DNA of 64,000 nucleotides from JAVBLK01 sp031553565 (GTDB lineage: Bacteria; Bacillota; Clostridia; Christensenellales; DUVY01): NCBI GenBank assembly GCA_031553565.1, contig JAVBLK010000023.1, positions 1-64,000 on the forward strand, written 5' to 3'. The notes beneath the pieces were generated by a model. That model ran no database searches. It had not been told where the DNA came from and worked only from the letters and a program-made list of their open reading frames with translations. Positions 33,638-42,694 of the stretch are shown here, piece by piece. Position 1 is the first letter of the stretch; every line of letters begins with the position of its first letter. Position numbers and translations under genes: made by a program.

Positions 33638-34411
33638 ATGTTTAAACTTGAAATCGATTATATTATAGTAAAAAGCCGCGGTTTACCTGCGGCTTTTTCA
33701 GGGTTTAGGATAGCGCACGTTTCCGACCTGCATAATTATAAAAGATGGCGGGAGCTGGCTGCGGAAATAGAAAACGGCAAGCCCGATATAATAGTTATCA
33801 GCGGCGATATTGTTGACCGGCATAATTTACGGCGCGGGATCGCCGAGGGGTTTATTGAAGCGGCGGTTAAGATCGCGCCCGTGTACTTTGCGCCCGGCAA
33901 TCACGAGGCGGATTGCAAGGGATATCCTGGCCTTGCCGGGTTCATGATAAGGAGCGGCGTCAAGGTTTTGGAAAACGCCGCCGAAAATATAGTTTGCGGC
34001 GGCGAAAGTATTACGATCGGCGGCTTGTCGGATCCGTGGTTTTTGGGAAAGAGCGGCAAAAAGCGCGGCAAGGAAGAAATAGCTTCCGATATCGCGGAGA
34101 TATTTGACGGCAAGAGCGGCTTTAAAATATTGATATCGCACCGCCCCGAACTATTCGGGCTTTACGCGGCGGGCGGTGTCAGCCTTGCCTTTTCAGGGCA
34201 TGCGCACGGCGGGCTGATACGGCTGCCGTTTAGGAGGGGCTTTTTCGCGCCGCATCAGGGAATGTTCCCCAAAATTACCGCCGGCCGCTACATAGCCGGG
34301 GAATCGCAGATGATCGTCAGCCGCGGATTAGGCGACAGCTTCGGCATATTAAGGCCGTTCAGGCTGCTGAACCGTCCCAACCTTATCTTTGCGGGATTGG
34401 AAAAGGAGTAA
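33638..34411 (+). CDS. Calcineurin-like metallophosphoesterase
   Basis: 257 residues with all family metal-binding motifs in order: HVSDLHN, ISGDIVDR, APGNHE, ISHRPE and FSGHAHGG. This YkuE/YaeI-like group often acts on lipids or nucleotides near the membrane, but here no signal peptide or anchor is present. The ATG at 33638 is the best start because the match begins there. Its composition is back to normal after the AT-rich pair upstream. It ends at a terminator shared with the convergent NYN gene. Confidence 0.88.
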   Translation: MFKLEIDYIIVKSRGLPAAFSGFRIAHVSDLHNYKRWRELAAEIENGKPDIIVISGDIVDRHNLRRGIAEGFIEAAVKIAPVYFAPGNHEADCKGYPGLAGFMIRSGVKVLENAAENIVCGGESITIGGLSDPWFLGKSGKKRGKEEIASDIAEIFDGKSGFKILISHRPELFGLYAAGGVSLAFSGHAHGGLIRLPFRRGFFAPHQGMFPKITAGRYIAGESQMIVSRGLGDSFGILRPFRLLNRPNLIFAGLEKE

Positions 34412-34475
34412 GAAACGCTTTTGTCCTTCCAAGGAAAATCGCAGCGCTAGACCCGGGCAGCCGCAAAAATACAGT

Positions 34476-34495
34476 GCGGCGAAGCCGCTTTTGTT
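34476..34495 (+). terminator. Terminator between the phosphoesterase and NYN genes
   Basis: Stem GCGGC/GCCGC with a GAA loop, then TTTTG; it overlaps the last bases of the minus-strand gene. Confidence 0.6.
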
Positions 34496-35246
34496 ATCTC
34501 TTCGACGTCCTTATCTTCGCCTCGCTGCCCGTTGTGACCATGTCGAAACCGTTGCTGATAAAAAAGTCGCGCTTGCTTACGGCGCCGTAAAGCTTCGGAT
34601 TGAACTGAGGGTATTTTTTCAAAAGCTGCTGTGAAACCGTTGCGTAATACGCCCAGCCCTCGTTGTCGGCCTTTTCGTTTATGCTGTCTTTAACAACCTT
34701 TATTATTTGCTTCAGGTCCGGTTTCTTGACCGTTTCCTCGGCGCTTTTTATTTCCTTGCCCTTTGGCGGCGCGGCCTTCGGGGCTGCTTTTACCGCCGGC
34801 TCGCCGCCCTTTTCTGCGGACAGCAGGTCGTCCAGCATCAGGAACTTGTCGCATGATTTATTCAGGCTTTTATGCGTCAGCGCGTTACCGGCGACCACAA
34901 CGTAAACACCGCCTTCCTTCAGCCGTTGCGACAGCCGCGAAAAATCGCTGTCGCTGGTGGCAAGGCAGAACGCGTCAACGGTTTTGGAATAGAAAATATC
35001 CATGGCGTCGATCACCATGACTATATCGGTGGCGTTTTTTTGCTTTATAGGCGCGAAAGCCTGCACGGGCAGGATCCCGTTGTCAATAGCGTGCTTCGCC
35101 CACGGGTTTTTACCGTTGAAATCGCCGTACACGCGCTTGTACTTGATATTGCCCAGCTCCTCTAACTCGCGGATAATGATATCGTAATAATCGGGGGAAA
35201 TATTATCCGAATCGATAAGCAGTGCAAAAGTGAATTCTTTTTCCAT
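34494..35246 (-). CDS. NYN-domain (LabA-like) protein with OST-HTH/LOTUS domain
   Basis: 250 residues. The N-terminal NYN (PIN-like) domain has the acidic residues LLIDSDN, YGDF, VMVIDAMDI and TSDSDFSRL expected of a metal-dependent RNase. A low-complexity linker rich in Ala, Pro and Lys (about 145-170) leads to a C-terminal LOTUS/OST-HTH domain (about 175-250), an RNA-binding winged helix. The pair suggests an RNA-processing or RNA-decay enzyme; the target is unknown. It has a promoter with a consensus layout and a Shine-Dalgarno AGAGGT. Confidence 0.85.
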   Translation of the reverse strand: MEKEFTFALLIDSDNISPDYYDIIIRELEELGNIKYKRVYGDFNGKNPWAKHAIDNGILPVQAFAPIKQKNATDIVMVIDAMDIFYSKTVDAFCLATSDSDFSRLSQRLKEGGVYVVVAGNALTHKSLNKSCDKFLMLDDLLSAEKGGEPAVKAAPKAAPPKGKEIKSAEETVKKPDLKQIIKVVKDSINEKADNEGWAYYATVSQQLLKKYPQFNPKLYGAVSKRDFFISNGFDMVTTGSEAKIRTSKR

Positions 35247-35265
35247 TAACTACCTCTTTACCGGG

Positions 35266-35294
35266 ATTATAGCCTAAACCGCCATTTTTATCAA
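35266..35294 (-). promoter_or_regulatory. Promoter of the NYN gene
   Basis: On the minus strand TTGATA (35289-35294), 17-nt spacer, TATAAT (35266-35271). Confidence 0.7.
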
Positions 35295-35355
35295 GCGCAG
35301 AGAGGGCGCGGGAAAATCAGTATATACGGCGCGGGATAAAACGGCCTTTGACGCT

Positions 35356-35384
35356 TTGTCCTTTTTACACGGCTGTGATATAAT
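35356..35384 (+). promoter_or_regulatory. Promoter of ychF
   Basis: TTGTCC at 35356-35361, 17-nt spacer, TATAAT at 35379-35384, then 7 nt to the ATG; leaderless transcript predicted. Confidence 0.6.
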
Positions 35385-35391
35385 CACTGTT

Positions 35392-36486
35392 ATGAAACTA
35401 GGAATCGTCGGGTTGCCCAATGTGGGCAAGAGCACACTTTTTAACGCAATAACAAACGCAGGCGCGCAGGCGGCGAATTACCCGTTCTGCACTATCGAGC
35501 CCAATGTGGGCGTCGTGGCGGTGCCGGATAAGCGGCTGGACGTCTTGGGAAAGCTGTATAACACCAAAAAGATCACGCCTACCGCCATCGAGTTCGTCGA
35601 TATCGCGGGGCTGGTCAAGGGCGCGGCGGCGGGCGAGGGGCTGGGCAATAAATTCCTTTCGCACATCCGCGAGGTGGACGCGATAGTGCACGTCGTCAGG
35701 TGCTATGACGACCCGAACGTCATACACGTGGAAAACACCGTGTCGCCCGCGCGCGATATCGACATCATCAACATCGAACTGATGCTGGCCGATATGGAGA
35801 CCGCGAAAAAGCGTCTCGACCGCGCCGAGAAGGCGTTCAAGACCGGCGATAAAAAGGCCGGGACAGAGGCCGCCCTCCTGCAAAAGATTAACGCCGCGCT
35901 GGAAAAGGGCTTGCCTGCCCGGACGGCGGTGCAGGATATCAAGGAAGAGGAACAGGAGATCGTGAAATCGCTGTTCTTACTTACCACAAAGCCCGTTATA
36001 TACGCCGCCAATATCTCGGAAAAGGATATTGCATCCGAAAACAAATATGTCGCGGAGGTAAAAAAGATTGCCGCTGCGGAAAAAGCCGAGATGCTGGTCA
36101 TCTGCGCCAAGATCGAGGAGGAGCTGGCGGGCCTCGAAAAAGACGAGCGCGATATGTTTTTAAGCGAGCTGGGGCTTTCGGCAAGCGGCCTGGACAGGCT
36201 GGTCACCTCGTGCTATAACCTCCTGGGGCTGATGAGCTTTTTGACCGCGGGCGAAAAGGAAGTCCGTGCATGGACTATCAAGAAGGGGACAAAGGCTCCG
36301 CAGGCGGCCGGCGCGATACACACCGACTTCGAGCGCGGCTTTATAAAGGCCGAGATCGTGGGATATAACGACCTGGTAACGTTAGGTTCTATGGCGGCGG
36401 CAAAGGAAAAGGGGCTGGTCCGCCAAGAGGGAAAAGAATACGTCATGCGCGACGGGGATGTTGTACTGTTCAAATTCAACGTTTGA
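35392..36486 (+). CDS. ychF: Redox-regulated ATPase/GTPase YchF
   Basis: A universally conserved Obg-family P-loop protein, 364 residues, that binds ATP rather than GTP and associates with ribosomes. The G1 motif GLPNVGKST, the effector region ANYPFCTIEPNVG and the G3 motif DIAGLVKGAAAGEGLG are present. A helical insertion and a C-terminal TGS domain (AWTIKKGTKAPQAAGAIH) follow. The ATG at 35392 is supported by the family start MKLGIVG and by the -10 box 7 nt before it; there is no Shine-Dalgarno. Confidence 0.95.
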   Translation: MKLGIVGLPNVGKSTLFNAITNAGAQAANYPFCTIEPNVGVVAVPDKRLDVLGKLYNTKKITPTAIEFVDIAGLVKGAAAGEGLGNKFLSHIREVDAIVHVVRCYDDPNVIHVENTVSPARDIDIINIELMLADMETAKKRLDRAEKAFKTGDKKAGTEAALLQKINAALEKGLPARTAVQDIKEEEQEIVKSLFLLTTKPVIYAANISEKDIASENKYVAEVKKIAAAEKAEMLVICAKIEEELAGLEKDERDMFLSELGLSASGLDRLVTSCYNLLGLMSFLTAGEKEVRAWTIKKGTKAPQAAGAIHTDFERGFIKAEIVGYNDLVTLGSMAAAKEKGLVRQEGKEYVMRDGDVVLFKFNV

Positions 36487-36495
36487 TTTGCGGGC

Positions 36496-36612
36496 GCGTG
36501 CGGGAAAGAGGCGTGATCCGGGCTACGTTTGCCACAACCGCTCCTCCTGTATGCAAATACGCGGTCGTCGCGGTTTTGTCAACTGCCCGGCTGACACCCC
36601 TTTCCCGCACGC
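36496..36612. repeat. Long imperfect inverted repeat upstream of argS
   Basis: Two 28-nt arms (36496-36523 and 36585-36612) pair at 24 of 28 positions; the outer 13 bp (GCGTGCGGGAAAG) are perfect. Inside, ACAACCGC and GCGGTTTTGT can form a second stem. The structure lies between ychF and argS with no T-run and could be a structured argS leader or a small mobile element. No second copy was seen. Confidence 0.55.
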
Positions 36613-36650
36613 TTTAAAAAATATAGATCACAAAATAAGGTTATTTAAAG

Positions 36651-38375
36651 ATGGATTACAAATCTGAAATCATAAATGCGCTTAAACAAATTTTCCCCGA
36701 AAGCGACCTTGCCGGCGCGGAGGAGAGCATCACCGTGACCCCGGAAGGGAAGGCGGGTGATTACGCATTCCCGTGCTTCCGGCTGTCCAAGACGCTGAAA
36801 ACGGCGCCAAACGCCATTGCCGCGGCCGGGGCGGAAAGGTTTGCCGGTTTAAAGGCGGGCGGCGGGCTGATAAAAGCGGTGGACGCGGACGGCGGATATT
36901 TGAATTTTACGCTTTACAGGGAGGCCTTTTCGGCGGCGGTCGTAAATGAAATCATGTCGGCGGGGGAAGGCTTCGGCGGCTCGGACGAGGGGAAGGGCAG
37001 GACCGTCTGCATAGACTATTCGTCCGTCAATATCGCAAAGCCGTTCCATATGGGCCACCTTTACAACACGGCCCTGGGCGGTTCGCTGTACCGTATATTC
37101 AAGAAACTGGGATACAGCGTCGTCGGCATCAATCATCTGGGTGATTACGGCACGCAGTTCGGCAATCTTATCACCGCCTATAAAAAATGGGGCAGTGAGG
37201 CCGAGCTGAATAAGGACGGTATACACGCGCTCTTAAAATGGTACGTCAGGTTCCATCAAGAATCCGAAAAGGACGAGGGCTTAAACGAGGAAGGCCGCGC
37301 GTGGTTCCGCCGCATCGAGGCAAAGGATCCAGAGGCATTAAGGATCTTCAACCTGTTCAAGGAGATAACGCTTATCGAGGTCAGGGGAGTATATGACGAA
37401 CTGGGGGTGCAGTTCGACAGCTGGGACGGCGAAAGCTTTTTTACCGACAAAATACCCGCCGTGGTCAAAGAGCTTAGGGGAAAGGACCTCCTGGTGACCA
37501 GCGAGGGCGCCGAGGTCGTTGACCTGGAAAGCTACAAGCTGCCGCCCGCGCTTATCCTGAAGAAGGACGGCGCCAGCCTGTATATCACGCGCGACCTGGC
37601 CGCGGCGGAGTACCGTAAAAAGACATATGATTTTCATAAATGCCTGTATGTTGTCGCCTATCAGCAAAACCTGCACTTTAAGCAGCTGTTCGCCGTATTA
37701 GAGCTTATGGGGAAAGAATGGTACAAGGACTGCGTTCACGTGGCGTACGGTATGGTCTCGATGCCCGAAGGCGCGATGAGTACGCGTAAGGGCCAGGTCG
37801 TTTTCTTAAAGGACGTTTTAAAGCTGGCAGCCGAAAAGACCGAAGCCACGATAAAGCAGAAGAACCCGGATTATCACGGCGACGGGTCGCTGGCGCGGCA
37901 GATAGGCACGGGTGCGGTGATCTACAGCGTCCTGCAGAGCTCCAAAATAAAGGACATTGTATTCGATTACGACAAGGTATTGAATTTCGAGGGCGAAACG
38001 GGGCCGTACGTAATGTACACGCACGCGCGCGCCTGCAGCGTCTTAAGCAAGGCCGGATATAAACCGGTGAAAACTGCAAAAATTTCCGAAACGGCGGCGC
38101 GCCATATCTCGGGCGGCGAGGCGTTCGCGCTGATAAAGCGGCTGAACCGGTACCCTGCGGTGGTCGCCGCGGCGGCGCAGGAATTAGAGCCGTCCCTTAT
38201 CACGCGGCACATAACCGACATTGCCCAGGACTTCAATAAGTTCTATTTCGCCGAAAAGATAATCACGGACAACGCAGAGGAGACGCAGGCGCGGCTGATG
38301 CTGACCGACGCGGTAAGGCAGGTATTAAAGGAAGGAATGCGGCTGATATTGTTGCAGGCGCCCGAGAGGATGTGA
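36651..38375 (+). CDS. argS: Arginyl-tRNA synthetase
   Basis: A class I synthetase that charges tRNA-Arg, 574 residues. Order: N-terminal additional domain; catalytic core with the HIGH-type motif HMGHL after SVNIAKPF; INHLGDYGTQFG; YGMVSMPEG followed by MSTRKGQVV (in place of KMSKS, common in this enzyme); and the C-terminal anticodon-binding DALR domain ending MRLILLQAPERM. The upstream gap of 164 nt is mostly filled by a strong inverted repeat. Confidence 0.95.
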   Translation: MDYKSEIINALKQIFPESDLAGAEESITVTPEGKAGDYAFPCFRLSKTLKTAPNAIAAAGAERFAGLKAGGGLIKAVDADGGYLNFTLYREAFSAAVVNEIMSAGEGFGGSDEGKGRTVCIDYSSVNIAKPFHMGHLYNTALGGSLYRIFKKLGYSVVGINHLGDYGTQFGNLITAYKKWGSEAELNKDGIHALLKWYVRFHQESEKDEGLNEEGRAWFRRIEAKDPEALRIFNLFKEITLIEVRGVYDELGVQFDSWDGESFFTDKIPAVVKELRGKDLLVTSEGAEVVDLESYKLPPALILKKDGASLYITRDLAAAEYRKKTYDFHKCLYVVAYQQNLHFKQLFAVLELMGKEWYKDCVHVAYGMVSMPEGAMSTRKGQVVFLKDVLKLAAEKTEATIKQKNPDYHGDGSLARQIGTGAVIYSVLQSSKIKDIVFDYDKVLNFEGETGPYVMYTHARACSVLSKAGYKPVKTAKISETAARHISGGEAFALIKRLNRYPAVVAAAAQELEPSLITRHITDIAQDFNKFYFAEKIITDNAEETQARLMLTDAVRQVLKEGMRLILLQAPERM

Positions 38376-38376
38376 C

Positions 38377-38508
38377 CTCAGACTGCGCAAAAACGCCGTG
38401 ATCGCCGTAATAAGCCGGATTTTGACTTCGTCCGAGTACGTCTAAGTACGCTTCCTCCGCCAAAACCCGCCGTTTTTCGCCGCTGACAACCTTTTATCGC
38501 AGTCTGAG
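38377..38508. repeat. 132-bp element with 11-bp inverted ends
   Basis: Bounded by CTCAGACTGCG and CGCAGTCTGAG. An 18-bp direct repeat, TGCGCAAAAACGCCGTGA, occurs at 38384 and again at 38515, just beyond the right end. No coding sense is visible. It directly follows argS and could serve as its end hairpin or be a small insertion. Confidence 0.5.
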
Positions 38509-38557
38509 ACAACTTGCGCAAAAACGCCGTGAAAGTAAGGTAGTTTAAAGGGAAAGT

Positions 38558-38725
38558 TTAAGGAACCGCTGAATAATTCGATATAATTTATAGCCGCGTC
38601 TTTTTTGCCTGGAAATGCCTTCTTAACTTAGCAAATAGTTCTACTATTTGCGTAATAAACAAATCATTTCCCGGGCTAAAAAATACTTGCTCTAAATTGA
38701 TCTCATTTATTCATCGCTTCCTTAA
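38558..38725. repeat. MITE-like element, family A, copy 3
   Basis: 168 bp from TTAAGGAACCGCTGAATAA to TTTATTCATCGCTTCCTTAA, colinear with copies at 8313 and 9241. The central hairpin GCAAATAG-TTCTA-CTATTTGC is perfect here. Confidence 0.8.
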
Positions 38726-38841
38726 AGTTTGCTTAAAATCCTGCGCGAATATTAAAATCCGATAAGATATGGTATAATCATCTTACGGACATATTTCTTT
38801 TATGTCACAAAAAAAAGGTGTTACAAAGGGGTGGCTTTCAA

Positions 38842-39525
38842 ATGGCTGAAAAAATCCTTATTGTCGAGGACGAGGCGAAGATAGCGCGGTTTGTGTCGCT
38901 GGAGTTGGAGCACGAGGGATACAAGACCGAGACCGCGCACGACGGGCGGCTGGGTTTGGAGCTGGCGCTGAAAAACGATTACGAGCTTTTGATACTCGAC
39001 CTTATGCTGCCCGGCATGAACGGACTGGACGTTTTAAAGGCATTGAAGGCCGAAAAGGATACGCCTGTGCTGATCCTTACGGCGCGCGACCAGATAATAG
39101 ACAAGGTCAACGGCCTGGATATCGGTGCAGACGACTATATGACAAAGCCCTTTGCGATAGAGGAGCTGTTTGCGCGGGTCAGGAACCTTATAAAGCGCAG
39201 GGAGGTTAAGAACGGCCGCAGCATCACCGTTGATAAGCTGAACATCGGCCTCAACGAGCACAGCGTGACCTATGACGGCGAAGCGGTAAGCCTGACAAAG
39301 AAAGAGTACGACCTCCTTATCTACCTTCTTAAAAACCGCAACACGGTGGTGACCCGCGAAAAGATCTTAAGCGCCGTCTGGGGCTATGATTTTTACGGCG
39401 ACACCAACGTCGTGGATGTTTACATAAGGTACATACGCAGCAAGATCGACGACAAATTCGGCATTAAGCTTATAACGACATTGCGCGGCACGGGTTACAT
39501 TATAAAAGAAACTCTGGATCAATGA
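38842..39525 (+). CDS. OmpR/PhoB-family response regulator
   Basis: 227 residues. The receiver domain has the acidic VEDE start, phospho-acceptor in LLILDLMLPGMNG and Lys in MTKPF. The C-terminal winged helix ends with RYIRSKIDDKF...LRGTGYII. The start at 38842 fits the family; an extended -10 (TGGTATAAT, hexamer 38771-38776) lies upstream, with AAAGGGG as a distant ribosome site. It is followed 15 nt later by its kinase. This resembles ArlR/CssR-type general systems, but targets are unknown. Confidence 0.92.
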   Translation: MAEKILIVEDEAKIARFVSLELEHEGYKTETAHDGRLGLELALKNDYELLILDLMLPGMNGLDVLKALKAEKDTPVLILTARDQIIDKVNGLDIGADDYMTKPFAIEELFARVRNLIKRREVKNGRSITVDKLNIGLNEHSVTYDGEAVSLTKKEYDLLIYLLKNRNTVVTREKILSAVWGYDFYGDTNVVDVYIRYIRSKIDDKFGIKLITTLRGTGYIIKETLDQ

Positions 39526-39540
39526 TCGGAAAGAAGAGCG

Positions 39541-40788
39541 TTGGAAAAAGATAAAGCCGTAAAAAAGCGCAGAGAGCCGGCGATAAAGCCGGCAAAGCCG
39601 CCTAACAGCAGGAAGGGCGGTTTTTTCGCCTCGTTTGCGGCGGGCGCGACCTTTCTGCCGCGCAAGATCTCGGCGGGCTTTTCGGCATTTTTTAAAAAGC
39701 GCAAGATCAAGATATCGACAAAGGCAACGCTTATATACGGCATAATCTTTACGGTCGTGTTCGTTCTGGCCAGCGCGCTGATAATAGTGATATTCAACGG
39801 GTATTTAAGCCATTCGGGGAAAGACGCTTCCGACGCGCAGCGGATGGGGCAGCTGACGATCCTCATCGCGGTCATTTACCCGATCGCGATCGCGCTGGTC
39901 CTCGCGCTGGGATACTACGTCATACGCGGGATTTTGGAGCCTGTGAAGCGGATGACGGATACCGCAAAAACCGTCAGCACCGAAAACCTGAGCACGCGTA
40001 TGTATGTCAGCGGCAACGGTGACGAGGTCGATATACTGGCCGATATGCTGAATCAGATGCTGGACAGCCTTCAGATCGCCTATGAAAAACAGATGCGGTT
40101 TGTGTCAGACGCCTCGCACGAGCTGCGTACGCCGATAGCCGTCGTACAGGGCTACTCGAGCCTACTTCGGCGGTGGGGGATGGATAATAAGGACATCGCG
40201 CTTGAGGCCGTCGAGGCAATCGACAGCGAGAGCCGCAATATGAAGAACCTGGTTGAAAAGCTGCTGTTCCTTGCGCGCGCTGACAAAAAGACTATGACGG
40301 TCAGGCTTGCCAACTTTTTTATAAACGAGCTTTGCGAGGAGGTCGTGCGCGAGACAAAGGTCTATGTAGGCGACCACGACATAGAAATAGGCCAGATCGA
40401 GGCGATCAATATCGACGCCGACCGCGAGCTTATGAAACAGCTCTTACGCATATTCTTAGACAACAGTATAAAATACACGCCTATCGGGGGCAAAATCACC
40501 TTAAGCTGCTATGAGGAGGACGACGACAGCTGCGCGCTTATCGTGACCGACAACGGCATAGGGATGGCCGAGGAGGATCTGCCGTATATTTTCGAGCGGT
40601 TCTATAAATGCGACAAGGCCAGGGTGCGCGACGGCGGCAGCACCGGCCTGGGTCTTTCGATCGCGAAGTGGATAACGGACAACCACAACGCCGAGATCAC
40701 CGTTTCGTCAAGTCTGGGTATAGGCACCACGATAAAGGTGGTTATCCCGAAAAGGGCAAACAGCGAGGAAAGCTACGCCGAGGAATAA
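39541..40788 (+). CDS. Sensor histidine kinase (ArlS-like)
   Basis: 415 residues; partner of the regulator upstream. A long basic N-terminal tail (about 1-58) precedes two membrane segments (about 62-86 and 103-126) with only a short loop between them, so there is little outside domain and sensing may be in the membrane. HAMP follows, then the H-box SDASHELRTP, N box LDNSIKYTP and G boxes DNGIGM and GSTGLGLSIA. It starts with TTG at 39541, a few bases after GGAAAGAAG; no ATG fits in frame. The tail before the first membrane helix is longer than usual. Confidence 0.9.
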   Translation: MEKDKAVKKRREPAIKPAKPPNSRKGGFFASFAAGATFLPRKISAGFSAFFKKRKIKISTKATLIYGIIFTVVFVLASALIIVIFNGYLSHSGKDASDAQRMGQLTILIAVIYPIAIALVLALGYYVIRGILEPVKRMTDTAKTVSTENLSTRMYVSGNGDEVDILADMLNQMLDSLQIAYEKQMRFVSDASHELRTPIAVVQGYSSLLRRWGMDNKDIALEAVEAIDSESRNMKNLVEKLLFLARADKKTMTVRLANFFINELCEEVVRETKVYVGDHDIEIGQIEAINIDADRELMKQLLRIFLDNSIKYTPIGGKITLSCYEEDDDSCALIVTDNGIGMAEEDLPYIFERFYKCDKARVRDGGSTGLGLSIAKWITDNHNAEITVSSSLGIGTTIKVVIPKRANSEESYAEE

Positions 40789-40890
40789 GGGCGTGAATTC
40801 CCGGGCATATCGTATGCTCACAAAAGCCGCAAATCCTGTTTACGCCCCAAATGCTTGCAAAAAACAAGGTTTTTATATAGAATTATTATA

Positions 40891-40940
40891 TTAAGGAACC
40901 ACTGAATAATTCGACAAAATTTACAGTTCACCGGTTCCTT
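40891..40940. repeat. Short deletion derivative of family A
   Basis: Begins TTAAGGAACCACTGAATAAT like the full copies but keeps only about 30 bp of the left end, then ends CCGGTTCCTT. It looks like an internally deleted element. The rest of 40789-40987 shows only the ribosome site of the next gene. Confidence 0.6.
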
Positions 40941-40987
40941 TGCAGTCCGCGTTTTATATTATTAGACGATACCATGGAGGGAAAATT

Positions 40988-42100
40988 ATGGAGCAGAACA
41001 AGACAGGCACTGTCGACAATTACGGCAACGAAGGGCCTAGGCTGGTTCAGGACGTCGAGGTCTTCAAGTGCCCCAACTGCGGCAATGACCTAAGCTTCAG
41101 CCCGGAGACGGGCAAGATGGCCTGCCAGCATTGCGGCACCGAGCAGGCGATCGATGTAAGCCGCAACGTGCAGTCCGCTGCCGTAGATTTCAATCTGGAT
41201 AAGGCGACCAAGTGGGCGTCCGAGACGCGGACCTTCAAATGTGAAAGCTGCGGCGCGACTGTCACTTTCGACAGCGCCGAGTTTTCAGCCGAATGCCCGT
41301 ATTGCGGCAGTAACAAGGTTTTGAAGATAGAGCAATTCGACGGCATACGCCCGAACGCGCTGCTGCCGTTCGTGCTGACTGCGGCGCAGGCGTTCGCCGC
41401 GTATTTCAAATGGCTGAAAAAGAAACTGTTCGCGCCCGGCAAGATGAAAAAAGAGGCCAAGGTCGAAAAAACGAAGGGTGTTTACTGCCCGTGCTGGACG
41501 TTCGATTCTGACACTTTTTCGTCTTACAGCGGCGTCGTGGGCGACTATTACTATGTGACGGTGGGCAGCGGCAAGAATGCGCGGCAGGAACGCCGCATCC
41601 GCTGGCGCAGCGTTTCAGGCCGCTATAACCGCAATTTCAGGAACGTAGTCGTCGAGGCCAGCCCGCACCTTGACCAAAAGGATATAACCAAGCTGGGGCC
41701 GTATCCTATAAACGACGCGGTAGTGTACGACAGGCGCTTCCTCTCCGGGTTCTTTGCCGACCACTATGACCGGGGCCTAAAAGACGGCTGGACGGTGGGT
41801 TCCGACCTCATGAGAAAGGATATCTACAACGATATCAGGCGCAGCCTTAGATGCGACGTTGTGCAGACCCTGAACGTAAATACCAACTTCAACTCCAACA
41901 AGTTCAAGCACGTACTGCTGCCCGTATACGTCTGCAATGCGCGCTGGAAAGAAAAGCTGTACAATTTTTTCGTCAACGGCATAACCGGAAAGGTAACCGG
42001 CAAGACCCCCGTATCGCCCCTTAAGGTCGGTATCGCGGTAGGTATCGGATTGGTCGTGCTGGGCGGGATAATCGCGCTGGTAATGCTTTTGGGCGGTTGA
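40988..42100 (+). CDS. Zinc-ribbon protein with C-terminal membrane anchor
   Basis: 370 residues of the TFIIB-type zinc-ribbon family found in many Firmicutes. Zinc knuckles CPNCGNDL ... CQHCG and CESCGATV ... CPYCGS are in the N-terminal 100 residues. A middle region with CPCWTFDSDT and a Tyr-rich stretch follows. One hydrophobic segment at the very end (about 345-367) could insert as a tail anchor, leaving the rest in the cytoplasm. The start at 40988 has GGAGG upstream. The function is unknown. Confidence 0.75.
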   Translation: MEQNKTGTVDNYGNEGPRLVQDVEVFKCPNCGNDLSFSPETGKMACQHCGTEQAIDVSRNVQSAAVDFNLDKATKWASETRTFKCESCGATVTFDSAEFSAECPYCGSNKVLKIEQFDGIRPNALLPFVLTAAQAFAAYFKWLKKKLFAPGKMKKEAKVEKTKGVYCPCWTFDSDTFSSYSGVVGDYYYVTVGSGKNARQERRIRWRSVSGRYNRNFRNVVVEASPHLDQKDITKLGPYPINDAVVYDRRFLSGFFADHYDRGLKDGWTVGSDLMRKDIYNDIRRSLRCDVVQTLNVNTNFNSNKFKHVLLPVYVCNARWKEKLYNFFVNGITGKVTGKTPVSPLKVGIAVGIGLVVLGGIIALVMLLGG

Positions 42101-42148
42101 TTCGGATGCGCACCGTTTTCATAAAACTATTTTTGCGAGGAAAAACTG

Positions 42149-42679
42149 ATGGAAATAGGAAAAGAGAAGTCAAAAACAGCGCTACTAGAGAATAAGAAGG
42201 CTATGCTTATCTTTATGCTCATTTGTACGCTATTGCTTGCAGGAAGTCACTTTTTTGTTTTAGGAAGTACGGTTATCGGCATTTGGTCGAGAGGATTTTG
42301 GGAGATTACGCCGGACGCCGAGAACATATATGCAGATATTGCATTTAATATTGTCTATGTTCAGTGGGCTTTATTTGTTATTGGAACCATTTTGATTGTA
42401 TTTTTATATTCTTTCCGTGCAAAAAAGCCAATATATATTGTGTTGATCAGCGTTTTTTGTTTGTCTTTTGCGCTCACTATAACTAATATTATCGCTTTTC
42501 TTGAATTAACCAAAGGGCAGCCGATAAGGGCGCGGTTTTTGCAGATTGCACTGCTTGCATTTATTTTTGCAGTTTGCTCTTTGGTTATTATTACATTGGT
42601 ACGCAGGTTTGACCGCTATCTTAAAGAAAGAAAGCAGATAAAAACTGGCCTGATTAATAATGTCATTCCTGTGTGCTAA
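42149..42679 (+). CDS. Small four-helix membrane protein
   Basis: 176 residues, unrecognised. A charged N-terminus (to about 18) is followed by four hydrophobic segments (about 19-45, 67-90, 95-117, 128-150) and a basic tail. The gene is visibly richer in A+T than its neighbours, which may mark transfer or simply a fast-changing membrane protein. It has GCGAGGA before the ATG and ends 15 nt before mrnC. Confidence 0.6.
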   Translation: MEIGKEKSKTALLENKKAMLIFMLICTLLLAGSHFFVLGSTVIGIWSRGFWEITPDAENIYADIAFNIVYVQWALFVIGTILIVFLYSFRAKKPIYIVLISVFCLSFALTITNIIAFLELTKGQPIRARFLQIALLAFIFAVCSLVIITLVRRFDRYLKERKQIKTGLINNVIPVC

Positions 42680-42694
42680 AATTTCAGGAGAAAA

